Source of the DNA: Verrucomicrobiota bacterium
GTDB lineage: Bacteria; Verrucomicrobiota; Verrucomicrobiia; Verrucomicrobiales; Akkermansiaceae
Reading direction: 5' to 3'
Length of the DNA: 36,780 nt
NCBI GenBank assembly: GCA_008932955.1
Contig: WBXE01000002.1
Coordinates: 1 to 36,780 of the forward strand
The notes below the pieces were generated by a model. It saw only the letters and a program-made list of their open reading frames with translations. It made no database searches and had not been told where the DNA came from. Positions 17,726 to 26,433 of the stretch are shown here, in pieces. Both the position numbers and the translations under genes were made by a program. Each line of letters starts with the position of its first letter. Position 1 is the stretch's first letter.

Positions 17726-18643
17726 TTAGGGCTTGGCCTTGCTCCCGCTGAAAAAACCCTTGATCCGATTGAACAGGGCCGCAACGGCCGCCACCATCAC
17801 CACCCCAAATTTTTTCAGAAAGAGCAGGATGAAACCGAACTTCTTGGCAAAGAGCGCGATGAATCCAAGTTTGGCCGCCACTTTCAAGCCAACCGCACCG
17901 AAAATGAGACCCGCCAGGCCGTAGGTCGCCACCTTGTCGCCCTTTTTCTCGTCGAAATCCGCGTAACGGTGGCCGGCATTGAACTCGACCATGGCGAGCA
18001 CCTGCGGCGTGGCAGCTTCGATTTCCTGCATTTGGTCGAGCCCGCCGAGCACATTGAGCACGAGGTAGCCGCGACGTCCGAGAATGCGCACATAGTAGTT
18101 GACCGAATGGCGATCGCTGCCGAGCGCCTTGATATCGAGCGCCCAGGTGAGTTTTTTGGCGGCCTTGTCGTAGCGCGGTGGCATGGCCCAGCCGACGATT
18201 TCGAGTTCCGTGTAGCCCTGCTGCTTGCGTGACTCGTTAGCCTCCTGCTGGCCAGCTTGGATATCCTTGAGCATCTTGGCGGCATCTAACTTGTCGGCTT
18301 CCCCATCCTTCACATAGCCTTCGTTCTCGAAACCTTCGACGATGACGGCCCAAACGCTCTCGGCCTGCGGATTCTCCGGCGGGAAGAGCATGCCGAGTGT
18401 TGGATGCTTCGGATTGCCCCAGAGGTCGGTGAGCACCTTGCCCGCATCCGTGCTATTCAGATAGCGAAAACCACTCTGGAGTTTGATCGTGGCCACGTCC
18501 TCGTCGAGCGCGATCGCGCCTTCAGTGCGCCACTTTAGGCTCTCAAGGATCTGCTGCCGTTCCTCATCGGTTTTGGGCGCGGCTAAGCTGGCGGCGGCGA
18601 GACCAAGCCACACAACAACGAGCATCAGGAGGGGCGATTGCAT
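17726..18643 (-). CDS. DUF2167-family membrane protein
   Basis: Signal peptide MQSPLLMLVVVWLGLAAASLA. DUF2167-like core (VIVEGFENEGYVKDGEADKLDAAKML, GWAMPPRYDKAAKKLTWALDI, YYVRILGRRGYLVLNVL) and C-terminal TM helices. Confidence 0.8.
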   Translation of the reverse strand: MQSPLLMLVVVWLGLAAASLAAPKTDEERQQILESLKWRTEGAIALDEDVATIKLQSGFRYLNSTDAGKVLTDLWGNPKHPTLGMLFPPENPQAESVWAVIVEGFENEGYVKDGEADKLDAAKMLKDIQAGQQEANESRKQQGYTELEIVGWAMPPRYDKAAKKLTWALDIKALGSDRHSVNYYVRILGRRGYLVLNVLGGLDQMQEIEAATPQVLAMVEFNAGHRYADFDEKKGDKVATYGLAGLIFGAVGLKVAAKLGFIALFAKKFGFILLFLKKFGVVMVAAVAALFNRIKGFFSGSKAKP

Positions 18644-18813
18644 GGGAATGGCGGTATGGAATGGCTCGCTGCGTATGGCAAATGGAGCAGTCACTAGAAA
18701 ATCCGGCGGCTCCGACAAAAAAATTAGCGCATTCCGGCAGCTAACATCCAGCCATAAATGCGCGGGCTGGAAGGATGTTGACAAGTGGTCATTGCCGCCG
18801 ATAGTTCGCGGAT

Positions 18814-19359
18814 ATGAAAGCTCTCACGCTGCTCGCCACACTGATGTTGGGTCAACTCGTCGGCGTTCGCGCGGACTCCATTTACGCGGTCAAACTCAAG
18901 GACATTGATGGCAAGGACAGCAGTCTGGCAGCCTACAAAGGGCAGGTGCTGCTCATCGTCAACGTCGCCTCCAAGTGCGGATTTACCAAGCAATACACCG
19001 GCTTGGAAGCCATCTATCAAAAATACAAGAGCCAGGGCATGGTGGTGGTGGGAATGCCCTGCAATCAATTTGGCGGGCAGGAACCTGGCAGCTCCGATGA
19101 AATCAAACTCTTCTGCTCGAGCCAGTACAACGTCACCTTCCCGCTCTTCGACAAGCTCGAGGTCAATGGCGACAAGCGTCATGCGCTCTACAACTTGCTC
19201 GCAGGCAAGGACTCGCCGGTGGCCGGCGACATCAAGTGGAACTTCACCAAATTCCTCGTCGCCAAGGACGGCAAAATCCTCAAGCGCTTCGAGTCGGCCG
19301 TCGCGCCAGAATCGCCCGAGCTAACGACCGCCGTCGAGGCGGCGCTGGCGGCCAAATGA
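18814..19359 (+). CDS. Exported glutathione peroxidase (Cys-type)
   Basis: Signal peptide; VLLIVNVASKCGFTKQYTGLEAIYQKYKSQGMVVVGMPCNQFGGQEPGS; IKWNFTKFLVAKDGKILKRF. Confidence 0.94.
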   Translation: MKALTLLATLMLGQLVGVRADSIYAVKLKDIDGKDSSLAAYKGQVLLIVNVASKCGFTKQYTGLEAIYQKYKSQGMVVVGMPCNQFGGQEPGSSDEIKLFCSSQYNVTFPLFDKLEVNGDKRHALYNLLAGKDSPVAGDIKWNFTKFLVAKDGKILKRFESAVAPESPELTTAVEAALAAK

Positions 19360-19446
19360 AGCTAACATCACGCGGTTGCCTCATTCCACTATCCTAAAAA
19401 GGCTAATGGAATGGGTTGCAGAGAGTTCAGCTTATGCATGTGGGGC

Positions 19447-20556
19447 TCAGGCCAGTTGTGGCGTGGCCCCCTGGCGGGCGAGCCATTCCTGATAGATCAT
19501 GGGGGAGATTTCGGATGGTTTGATTTCGCTGCGCCCGCCCCAGAATACGTTGGTGTAGGCGACTGGAATGCCGACCGCGGCCAGGTGCGCATCGATGGCC
19601 GCCTTGTGGGCCAGCAGCAGTGCCTTGTCGCTGCCATGGGCCACACCCATGATATTGACGTGATGGAATTCCGGGCCAGTTTCCCGCCAATAGGCGTGAG
19701 TCATGATGTGATGGCGGCCGACTTCGCGGCCGGCCTCCAGCTCGCGGCCCGGTGGCACCGCCCAATGGAACAACGCGTTGAAGCGGGTGACCCGTTCACC
19801 GTTAGACGCGGGCTTGACGTGTTCGAGGAAGGTGGAAAAGCGGCCGATGATTTTCCGCCGGTTGAAGTCTGCACCACTGGCGACGAACTCGTCGAGCGTC
19901 ACGCCGGCTTCGCGAGCGCGGGCAGCCCACAGGTCCGGTGTGAGTTCCTCAGGGCGGAACTCGCGTTTGAGCGCAGTGAGCACCCGCCATTCTGCGGCAG
20001 TGAGTGTGGTGACGCCGACATCGGTGACATCAGCTAGCACTTCGGCACGGCTCCCCGGCTCCAACTGCTGGCGGCGGATGTGGCCGACGCCCAGAGCAAA
20101 GAGTTTCTTGGCCGGCAGCAGCAGGAAATGCTCGGCACCGGTCTGCTTGGCTAACAATTCACAATGACCTGCCAGTGAATAGCCGGCCGGCACTTTCACC
20201 GTGGTCCAGAGTTGATAGCGCGTCGGACCCGCGTCACTGCTGCGCACGACGACGTGGCCGGAGAACGGATCCTGCTGGAACATCCAATCAAAGGCGTGAT
20301 TGAGCTTGCCCTCGGGCACCTGCCAGGCGACCAACGCGCCCTGGGCCAGGTTGGTGGCCAGCAGGGTCTGGCGCACCCGGCGGATCGTGCCGGCCTCAAG
20401 CATGGCCCGGATACGCTCGATGACCAGATCCGGGTCGAGACCGGTTTGTTGGGCGATGGCGCCGAACGGGTCGGGCTGAAAACCTTGGAGGCGATCCTCG
20501 GAAACGGCTAGAATGCGGGCATTGAGCGGGTCGTTGAACGAGACGGGGACAGGCAT
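19447..20556 (-). CDS. Two-domain AsnC/Lrp-like protein resembling fused siroheme decarboxylase (AhbA/AhbB, NirDLGH) halves
   Basis: FGAIAQQTGLDPDLVIERIRAMLEAGTIRRVRQTLLATNLAQGALVAWQVPEG...TRYQLWTTV, then a second half TAAEWRVLTALKREF...NALFHWAVPPG...HHIMTHAYWRET...HHVNIMGVAHG. Confidence 0.6.
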   Translation of the reverse strand: MPVPVSFNDPLNARILAVSEDRLQGFQPDPFGAIAQQTGLDPDLVIERIRAMLEAGTIRRVRQTLLATNLAQGALVAWQVPEGKLNHAFDWMFQQDPFSGHVVVRSSDAGPTRYQLWTTVKVPAGYSLAGHCELLAKQTGAEHFLLLPAKKLFALGVGHIRRQQLEPGSRAEVLADVTDVGVTTLTAAEWRVLTALKREFRPEELTPDLWAARAREAGVTLDEFVASGADFNRRKIIGRFSTFLEHVKPASNGERVTRFNALFHWAVPPGRELEAGREVGRHHIMTHAYWRETGPEFHHVNIMGVAHGSDKALLLAHKAAIDAHLAAVGIPVAYTNVFWGGRSEIKPSEISPMIYQEWLARQGATPQLA

Positions 20557-20639
20557 TCGTGAGGGTAGCAGCTAACTGCGAATTGACAAGTCTACGAATA
20601 TCCGATACTACGAAGAAGTTCTTTCCACCTGCTAACACC

Positions 20640-21677
20640 ATGAATTATCGGCAACTCAAAGGCACTCAGCACTCCATCTCAGAAGTCGGCTTCGGCGTCT
20701 GGACCATCGGCACGACCATGTGGGGCGTGGCCGGCGACGATTACACCACGGGCATCGGCCTGCTGCAGCGGGCGCTCGAACTGGGGATCAACTTTTTTGA
20801 TACGGCCGACGTCTATGGCGACGGCAAGGGCGAGACCCTGCTGGCGCAAGCCTTCGCCGGCCGCCGCGACGAAATCGTCATTGCCACCAAGTTCGGCTAC
20901 GATTTCTATCAACACCCCGGGGTGCAGCCCGGCCAGCGCGAACGGCCGCACAACTGGACGCCCGCCTACATCCGCAGCGCCTGCGAGCGCAGCTTGCAAC
21001 GGCTACAAACCGACCGCATCGATCTCTTTCAACTGCACAACCCACGGCTCGACGCCATCCGCAACGACGAGCTGTTTGAGACGCTCGACGCCTTGCGCGA
21101 CGAGGGGAAAATCCTGAGTTACGGCACGGCACTCGGGCCAGCACTGGATGCCCGCCAAACCGACGAGGGCATCGCCTCGATTAACGAACGCGCGGCATCC
21201 CCGCAAATCATCTACAACCTGCTGGAACAAATTCTCGGCGCGGCCATCCTGCCGGTCGCCCGCGCGCACGGCGAGGTCAACGTGTTTGTCCGCGTGCCGC
21301 ATTGCAGCGGCCTGCTCGAGGGCAGCTTCAACGAATCCACCACCTTCGGCCCCAATGACCACCGCAGCTTCCGTCTAACCAGCGATGCCCGGCGCAACGC
21401 GTGGTTGCTAGACGGCTTGCAAAAAGTCAAGCAGCTGGCCTTTTTAACTGATGACGGCCGACGCACGCTAGGCCAAGCAGCGCTGCAGTTCATTCTGGCC
21501 GATGCGGCCATTGGCTCGGTGCTGCCTAACATTTACAACGCAGCCCAGTTGGAGGAATTCGCCGCCACCTCGGACTGCAGCCCGTTGAGCCAGGACGAAC
21601 TCGCCGCCATCGCCATCTTGTATGCCGATGACTTCGGCTTGGCATCCCGGCCGCCGGAACCCGCCACGGCCGGCTAA
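20640..21677 (+). CDS. Aldo/keto reductase
   Basis: MNYRQLKGTQHSISEVGFGVWTIG...LELGINFFDTADVYGDGKGETLLAQAF...IVIATKFGYD...RIDLFQLHNP. Start ATG at 20640. Confidence 0.92.
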   Translation: MNYRQLKGTQHSISEVGFGVWTIGTTMWGVAGDDYTTGIGLLQRALELGINFFDTADVYGDGKGETLLAQAFAGRRDEIVIATKFGYDFYQHPGVQPGQRERPHNWTPAYIRSACERSLQRLQTDRIDLFQLHNPRLDAIRNDELFETLDALRDEGKILSYGTALGPALDARQTDEGIASINERAASPQIIYNLLEQILGAAILPVARAHGEVNVFVRVPHCSGLLEGSFNESTTFGPNDHRSFRLTSDARRNAWLLDGLQKVKQLAFLTDDGRRTLGQAALQFILADAAIGSVLPNIYNAAQLEEFAATSDCSPLSQDELAAIAILYADDFGLASRPPEPATAG

Positions 21678-21701
21678 TTTTCAGTTAGCAAGCTGTGCCA
21701 G

Positions 21702-21740
21702 CATTGGCTAGCGGCGGTCTGTGACAGCCGCTAGCCAATG
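21702..21740. terminator. Perfect 14-bp inverted repeat between convergent genes, candidate bidirectional terminator
   Basis: cattggctagcggc (21702-21715) / gccgctagccaatg (21727-21740), 11-nt loop ggtctgtgaca. Confidence 0.55.
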
Positions 21741-21815
21741 AGCATAGCGCATCTCTTACGCGGCGGCGGTCATAGACGCGCCGCTACAACGCAACAGATA
21801 TACTTGCGCGGCCCC

Positions 21816-22727
21816 TTACTTCTTGCGCTGGCCTTCGGCGCATTGGCGCAACGCCTGGCGGAGTGGGGCATACTCCGCCTTAGTGGCTGCGCACAGCGGT
21901 TGGCGAGGCGTGCCGACGTCGCGGCCGAGGATGGCACAGGCGGCCTTGACCCATTGGGTGTACTTGCCGCCGCCTTCCATCATTTCGAGGGTGGGCAGCA
22001 TCTCGAAGAACAATTTGCGCGCAGCCACATAATCCTTCTTCACGACGCTCAACTCATAGAGCTTGGCGTGCGAGGCGGGCAGCACGTTGGCCACGCCACC
22101 GACCCAACCCGCGGCTCCGATCATGAAACTCTCCAGCGCGATGGTGTCGCAACCGCAGAATACGCTCAAGCGGTCACCGCACAAGCGCATCAGGGTGGTC
22201 ATGCGGGCCATTTCACCGCTGCTTTCCTTGACGTAGCGGATGTTCTCCAATGCGCTTAGGCTAGCAATAAACTCCGGGCTCATGTCCACCCCGGTGCGGC
22301 CCGGATAATTGTAGAGCATGATCGGGATGTTGATGGCGTCGTTGACGCTGCGGAAATGTTGGAATAACTCGTCGGGAGTGGGCAACGAATAGTAAGGCGC
22401 GGCGAGCAGCACGCCGGCACAGCCGAGTTGTTCGGCCTGACGTGCAAAGGCCACCACCTCGCGGGTGGATGCCGCATTGGCACCGGCCACCACCGGCACC
22501 CGCCCAGCGGCGGCAGCCAGCGTGGTTTCCACCACCTGTTGCCGCTCCTGCGGGGTCAGCGCGTAGAACTCGCCGGTGCTGCCCAGCGGGATGAGGCCGT
22601 GAATTCCCTGGCTGATCTGATGCTCTACGAAGCGCTCGAGTTTAGCTAGGTGGACATCCCCGTTCGGCTTCATCGGCGTTACGAGGGCGGTGAATACCCC
22701 GCGGAACCGGGTCGTTTTAGATTTCAT
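21816..22727 (-). CDS. Dihydrodipicolinate synthase family (DapA-like) aldolase/lyase
   Basis: FTALVTPMKPNGDVHLAKLERFVEHQISQGIHGLIPLGSTGEFYALTPQER; MLYNYPGRTGVDMSPE; YVKESSGEMARM. Confidence 0.9.
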   Translation of the reverse strand: MKSKTTRFRGVFTALVTPMKPNGDVHLAKLERFVEHQISQGIHGLIPLGSTGEFYALTPQERQQVVETTLAAAAGRVPVVAGANAASTREVVAFARQAEQLGCAGVLLAAPYYSLPTPDELFQHFRSVNDAINIPIMLYNYPGRTGVDMSPEFIASLSALENIRYVKESSGEMARMTTLMRLCGDRLSVFCGCDTIALESFMIGAAGWVGGVANVLPASHAKLYELSVVKKDYVAARKLFFEMLPTLEMMEGGGKYTQWVKAACAILGRDVGTPRQPLCAATKAEYAPLRQALRQCAEGQRKK

Positions 22728-22785
22728 GGCAATTGCAAATATAATGTTAGATAAATAGCTTTCGATGCATGCTTGATAGGCTGGC

Positions 22786-24285
22786 TCAGCCTAACTGCAT
22801 CCACACGGTCTTGAGCTCGGTGTACTGCTCGTGGGCGTAGGACGACTTGTCGCGGCCGAAGAAGCCGGACTCCTTGAAGCCGCCGAAGGGAGTGGTGTGA
22901 TCGCCCTCAGAGAAGGTGTTAACCGACACCACGCCGGCGCGGATGGCGCGGGCGAAGCGATGAGCCTTGGTTAGATCGCTGGTATACAGGGAGGCGGCGA
23001 GGCCGTAGTTGGTATCGTTGGCCACGGCGATGGCTTCCTCGTCGCTGTCTACCGGGATGACGGCTAGCACGGGGCCGAAGATTTCTTCCTTGGCAATGGT
23101 CATTGCGTTGGTCACTTCGTCGAAAATTGTGAGTTCGACAAAGTTGCCGCCGGTTTTCTTGAGCACTTGTTTGCCGCCGAGCACCAACTGGCCGCCTTCG
23201 GCTTGGGCGATTTTGATGTAATTGAGCACCGTCTTCATGTGGCTCGGTTCGATGAGCGGACCGACCCGGGTGTTAGGATCGAGCGGATCACCAATCGGCC
23301 AAGCCTTGGTTTGCTCGATGATCTTGGCGACCAAGGCGTCCTTGATGCTGCGGTGAACGATGAGGCGTGAGCCGCTGCTGCAGTTTTCGCCCATATTCCA
23401 GAACGCGGAGTTGACCGCGTGGGGAGCGACCAAATCGATATCGGCATCGGCGAGCACCACCTGTGGGTTTTTGCCACCCAATTCGAGGATGATGCGTTTG
23501 AGGTTAGACTCTGACGAGTAGCGCAACAGATCGCGACCGACGCTGGTGGAGCCGGTGAAGGCGACCATGTCCACATCCATGTGGCGGCTGAGGGCTGGGC
23601 CTAACACCGAGCCAGCACCTGGCACCACATTGAGCACCCCGTCGGGCAGGCCGGCAGCGGAGGCCAACTCGGCGATGCGCAAGGCACTCAGCGACGTTTG
23701 CTTGGCGGGCTTGATCACTAGGCTGTTGCCAGCGGCGAGGGCGGGGCCGATTTTCCACGCGAGCATTTGCGCAGGGAAATTCCACGGCAGGATCATGCCG
23801 ACGACGCCGATAGGTTCGCGCACGATCATCGACACGATATCCGGCCCGCTGGGCGAGACGCGTTCGTGGAGTTTATCGACGAGTTCTGCGTGCCAGTGAA
23901 TGCATTGAATCGAATCGGGAATGTCGATATTGACGCAATCGTAAATCGGCTTACCGGCGTCGAGCGAGTCGAGCAGGGCGATCTCCATCGCGTTGGCTTC
24001 CAGCAGTCCGACGAATTTGAGCAGCACCGCCTTGCGTTCGGCAGCGCTCTGGCGCGACCAGCGGCCATCCGCAAACGCCTTGCGGGCGACGGCCACCGCA
24101 CGGTTGATATCGCTCGCATCGCAAGCTGCGATGGTGGTGATTGGCTTGCCATTGGCGGGATTGATCGAGGCGTAGGTCTTGCCGGAAGCCGATGGGCAGA
24201 ACTTGCCGTCGATGAACGCCTGGGTGCGGAACTGGATTTTGGCCAGCGCGGCTTGAATGCCTTTGGGCTTGAGGGTGAAGTTCAT
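22786..24285 (-). CDS. NAD(P)-dependent aldehyde dehydrogenase
   Basis: VGMILPWNFPAQMLAWKIGPALAAGNSLVIKPAKQTSL; FTGSTSVGRDLL; ELGGKNPQVVLADADID; NMGENCSSGSRL (catalytic Cys). Confidence 0.95.
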   Translation of the reverse strand: MNFTLKPKGIQAALAKIQFRTQAFIDGKFCPSASGKTYASINPANGKPITTIAACDASDINRAVAVARKAFADGRWSRQSAAERKAVLLKFVGLLEANAMEIALLDSLDAGKPIYDCVNIDIPDSIQCIHWHAELVDKLHERVSPSGPDIVSMIVREPIGVVGMILPWNFPAQMLAWKIGPALAAGNSLVIKPAKQTSLSALRIAELASAAGLPDGVLNVVPGAGSVLGPALSRHMDVDMVAFTGSTSVGRDLLRYSSESNLKRIILELGGKNPQVVLADADIDLVAPHAVNSAFWNMGENCSSGSRLIVHRSIKDALVAKIIEQTKAWPIGDPLDPNTRVGPLIEPSHMKTVLNYIKIAQAEGGQLVLGGKQVLKKTGGNFVELTIFDEVTNAMTIAKEEIFGPVLAVIPVDSDEEAIAVANDTNYGLAASLYTSDLTKAHRFARAIRAGVVSVNTFSEGDHTTPFGGFKESGFFGRDKSSYAHEQYTELKTVWMQLG

Positions 24286-24499
24286 GGCGAGTGTTTCGTT
24301 AGTTTGGGTACTGGGATGGTGAACGGCGACGAAAGCCGGACGATGGCACGTTTCGGCAGGCTTTCAAGCCCGTATTCGCATCCATTCTGGTCGCTAGGGG
24401 TCACCACACCTTCACCCATTGTTGGACCGGCGTTGCTGTGCTGCTTGGACGCGGGCGCTTGCGGGCCATCCATAGGCGGCCCTCTGGCCCAATTTGCGC

Positions 24500-24644
24500 C
24501 ATCGTCAAGGCGGAGGGCTTTGCGCGTTTTTTTGGCAGGCCGGTGTTTCTGGTGGCCCAGACGCTGATCGTTGGCGTGTGGATCACTCTCAACACAATGA
24601 GCGTTTTCAATTTCGACATCTATCCACTCCTCGGCTCAGCCTAA
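24500..24644 (+). pseudogene. Possible DUF1003-like gene fragment
   Basis: AIVKAEGFARFFGRPVFLVAQTLIVGVWITLNTMSVFNFDIYPLLGSA resembles the first TM region of DUF1003 proteins. No full-length frame on either side. Confidence 0.45.
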
Positions 24645-24757
24645 TGGGCAAACCCTCAAATCAGGTGATTTTGGGCTTTTCTGGAGCGTCGAGGACAGCT
24701 TTACTGCCGAGGCAACGGGCGCGGACCCGGCTATTCCCCTTCCCCCACCCATTTTCC

Positions 24758-25756
24758 ATGCAGCAAGATGATACGATCCTGGTCACTGGAGCCGCCGGCC
24801 TGATAGGCAGCGCGCTGGTGTGGGAGCTCAACCGCCGGGGCTGCCACAACATCATCCTCACCGACCGCCTCGGCAGCGACGAGCGCTGGCGCAACCTGGT
24901 GCCGCTGCGCTACGCCGACTATCTGGACGCCGACCAACTCTGGGACCAACTCGACACCCCGGCGCTCGCCGCAGTGCGCTGGGTGTTCCACCTCGGTGCC
25001 TGCTCGGCGACCACCGAAAAGGACTCCGGCTTTCTGATGGAAAACAATTTCCGCTACACCCGGCGCCTCGCCGAGTGGGCACTGGCCGGCAAACGGCGCT
25101 TTGTGTACGCCTCGTCGGCCGCCACCTACGGCAACGGCGAGGCGGGCATGGACGACGGCGAGGAGCAACTTCACGGCTATCGCCCGCTCAACATGTATGG
25201 TTACTCGAAGCACCTGTTCGATCTGCACGCGCAACAACGCGGCTGGTTCGATCGGATCATCGGGCTGAAGTACTTTAACATCTTCGGGCCTAACGAGGAT
25301 CACAAGGGCGACATGCGCAGCGTCGTGCACAAGGCGTGCGGGCAGATTCGCCAGACCGGGGCGGTGAGCTTGTTCCGGAGTTATCATCCGGAGTTTCGTG
25401 ATGGCGAGCAGCAGCGGGATTTCCTCTACGTCAAGGACGCGGTGGCGATGACCTTGCATCTGGCAACCACCCCGCAGGCCGCCGGCATCTATAACATCGG
25501 CTCCGGCAACGCCGCCACCTGGATTGAATTGGTCACACCGATCTTTGCCGCGCTGAACCTCCCGCCTAACATTGAGTTTATCGACATGCCAGACGTGCTG
25601 CGCGGCAAATACCAATACCATACCTGCGCCAACACCCGCCGCTTGCGCGACTCGGGCTGGAATGGTCCCTCCCACTCGCTCGCCGCAGCCGTGCGGGATT
25701 ATGTAACAAACTATCTGTTGCCCGACCGCCGCCTCGGCGACCTTCAAGAATTCTGA
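24758..25756 (+). CDS. hldD: ADP-L-glycero-D-manno-heptose 6-epimerase
   Basis: ILVTGAAGLIGSALVWELNRRG; WVFHLGACSATTEKD; FVYASSAATYGNGEAGMDD; MYGYSKHLFDL; GLKYFNIFGPNEDHKGDMRSVVHKA. Start ATG at 24758. Confidence 0.93.
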   Translation: MQQDDTILVTGAAGLIGSALVWELNRRGCHNIILTDRLGSDERWRNLVPLRYADYLDADQLWDQLDTPALAAVRWVFHLGACSATTEKDSGFLMENNFRYTRRLAEWALAGKRRFVYASSAATYGNGEAGMDDGEEQLHGYRPLNMYGYSKHLFDLHAQQRGWFDRIIGLKYFNIFGPNEDHKGDMRSVVHKACGQIRQTGAVSLFRSYHPEFRDGEQQRDFLYVKDAVAMTLHLATTPQAAGIYNIGSGNAATWIELVTPIFAALNLPPNIEFIDMPDVLRGKYQYHTCANTRRLRDSGWNGPSHSLAAAVRDYVTNYLLPDRRLGDLQEF

Positions 25757-25760
25757 CCTC

Positions 25761-26342
25761 ATGACTCCCCCTTCATTTGAAACTTCACTAACTGAATTGC
25801 GGGACGTGCTCGACGCGTGTCGCACCCTGGCAGTGGCCGTCGAGGCCGCCGGGCAGGCCATCATTGCGAGCATTCAAAGAGGCGGCAAGCTGCTCAGCTG
25901 CGGCAATGGCGGCAGTGCGGCCGACGCCCTGCACCTTGCCGAGGAACTCGTCGGACGCTATCGCATCGAGCGGCGAGCGCTGCCCGGTTTGTGCCTCAAC
26001 GCCGACCCCACGGCCATCACCTGCATCTGCAATGACTATGGCTACGAGCAAGTGTTTGCCCGCGGTGTGCAAGCACTCGGACGCCGCGGCGACGTGCTCG
26101 TCGGCTTCACCACCAGCGGCAACAGCGCCAACGTCATCGCCGCTTTCCATGCCGCCGCCAAGCTCGGAGTGACCACCATCCTGCTAGCCGGCCGCGATGG
26201 CGGTCAGGCCCGCGGCCTGTGCCAGCACGAAATCATCGTTCCATCTAACAACACTGCGCGGATTCAGGAAATCCATACCCTCGTCCTCCACCAATGGCTC
26301 GAAGCTATCGACGCCACGCCCTGGCCCGAGATGATGCCATGA
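25761..26342 (+). CDS. gmhA: Phosphoheptose isomerase (sedoheptulose-7-phosphate isomerase)
   Basis: KLLSCGNGGSAADALHLAEELVGRY; FTTSGNSANVIAAFHAAAKLGVTTILLAGRDGG. Confidence 0.92.
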   Translation: MTPPSFETSLTELRDVLDACRTLAVAVEAAGQAIIASIQRGGKLLSCGNGGSAADALHLAEELVGRYRIERRALPGLCLNADPTAITCICNDYGYEQVFARGVQALGRRGDVLVGFTTSGNSANVIAAFHAAAKLGVTTILLAGRDGGQARGLCQHEIIVPSNNTARIQEIHTLVLHQWLEAIDATPWPEMMP

Positions 26343-26360
26343 GTCGATTTTCATTCGCTA

Positions 26361-26420
26361 ACGGCGGTCACAGACCGCAGCTACAAAACATCGACGGTCA
26401 CAGACCGCCGCTACAACGCA
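26361..26420. repeat. 30-bp tandem duplicate built on cggtcacagaccg palindrome
   Basis: acggcggtcacagaccgcagctacaaaaca (26361-26390) and tcgacggtcacagaccgccgctacaacgca (26391-26420). Related sequence gcggcggtcatagacgcgccgctacaacgcaa near 21763-21794. Confidence 0.8.
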
Positions 26421-26433
26421 CACCGCCACGGGC

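Noticed and set aside
19382-19413. Short inverted repeat cattcca...tggaatg between glutathione peroxidase and the AsnC-like gene
   Set aside because: 7-bp AT-leaning stem with an 18-nt loop and no T tract; too weak to call a terminator.
24731-25873. 380-aa minus-strand ORF antisense to hldD and gmhA
   Set aside because: Shadow ORF of a high-GC coding region. The + strand has clear HldD and GmhA motifs, and the antisense translation shows no recognisable domain.
26361-26420. Possible CRISPR (two near-identical 30-bp units)
   Set aside because: The units abut directly with no spacers, there are only two, and no cas genes are in the window.
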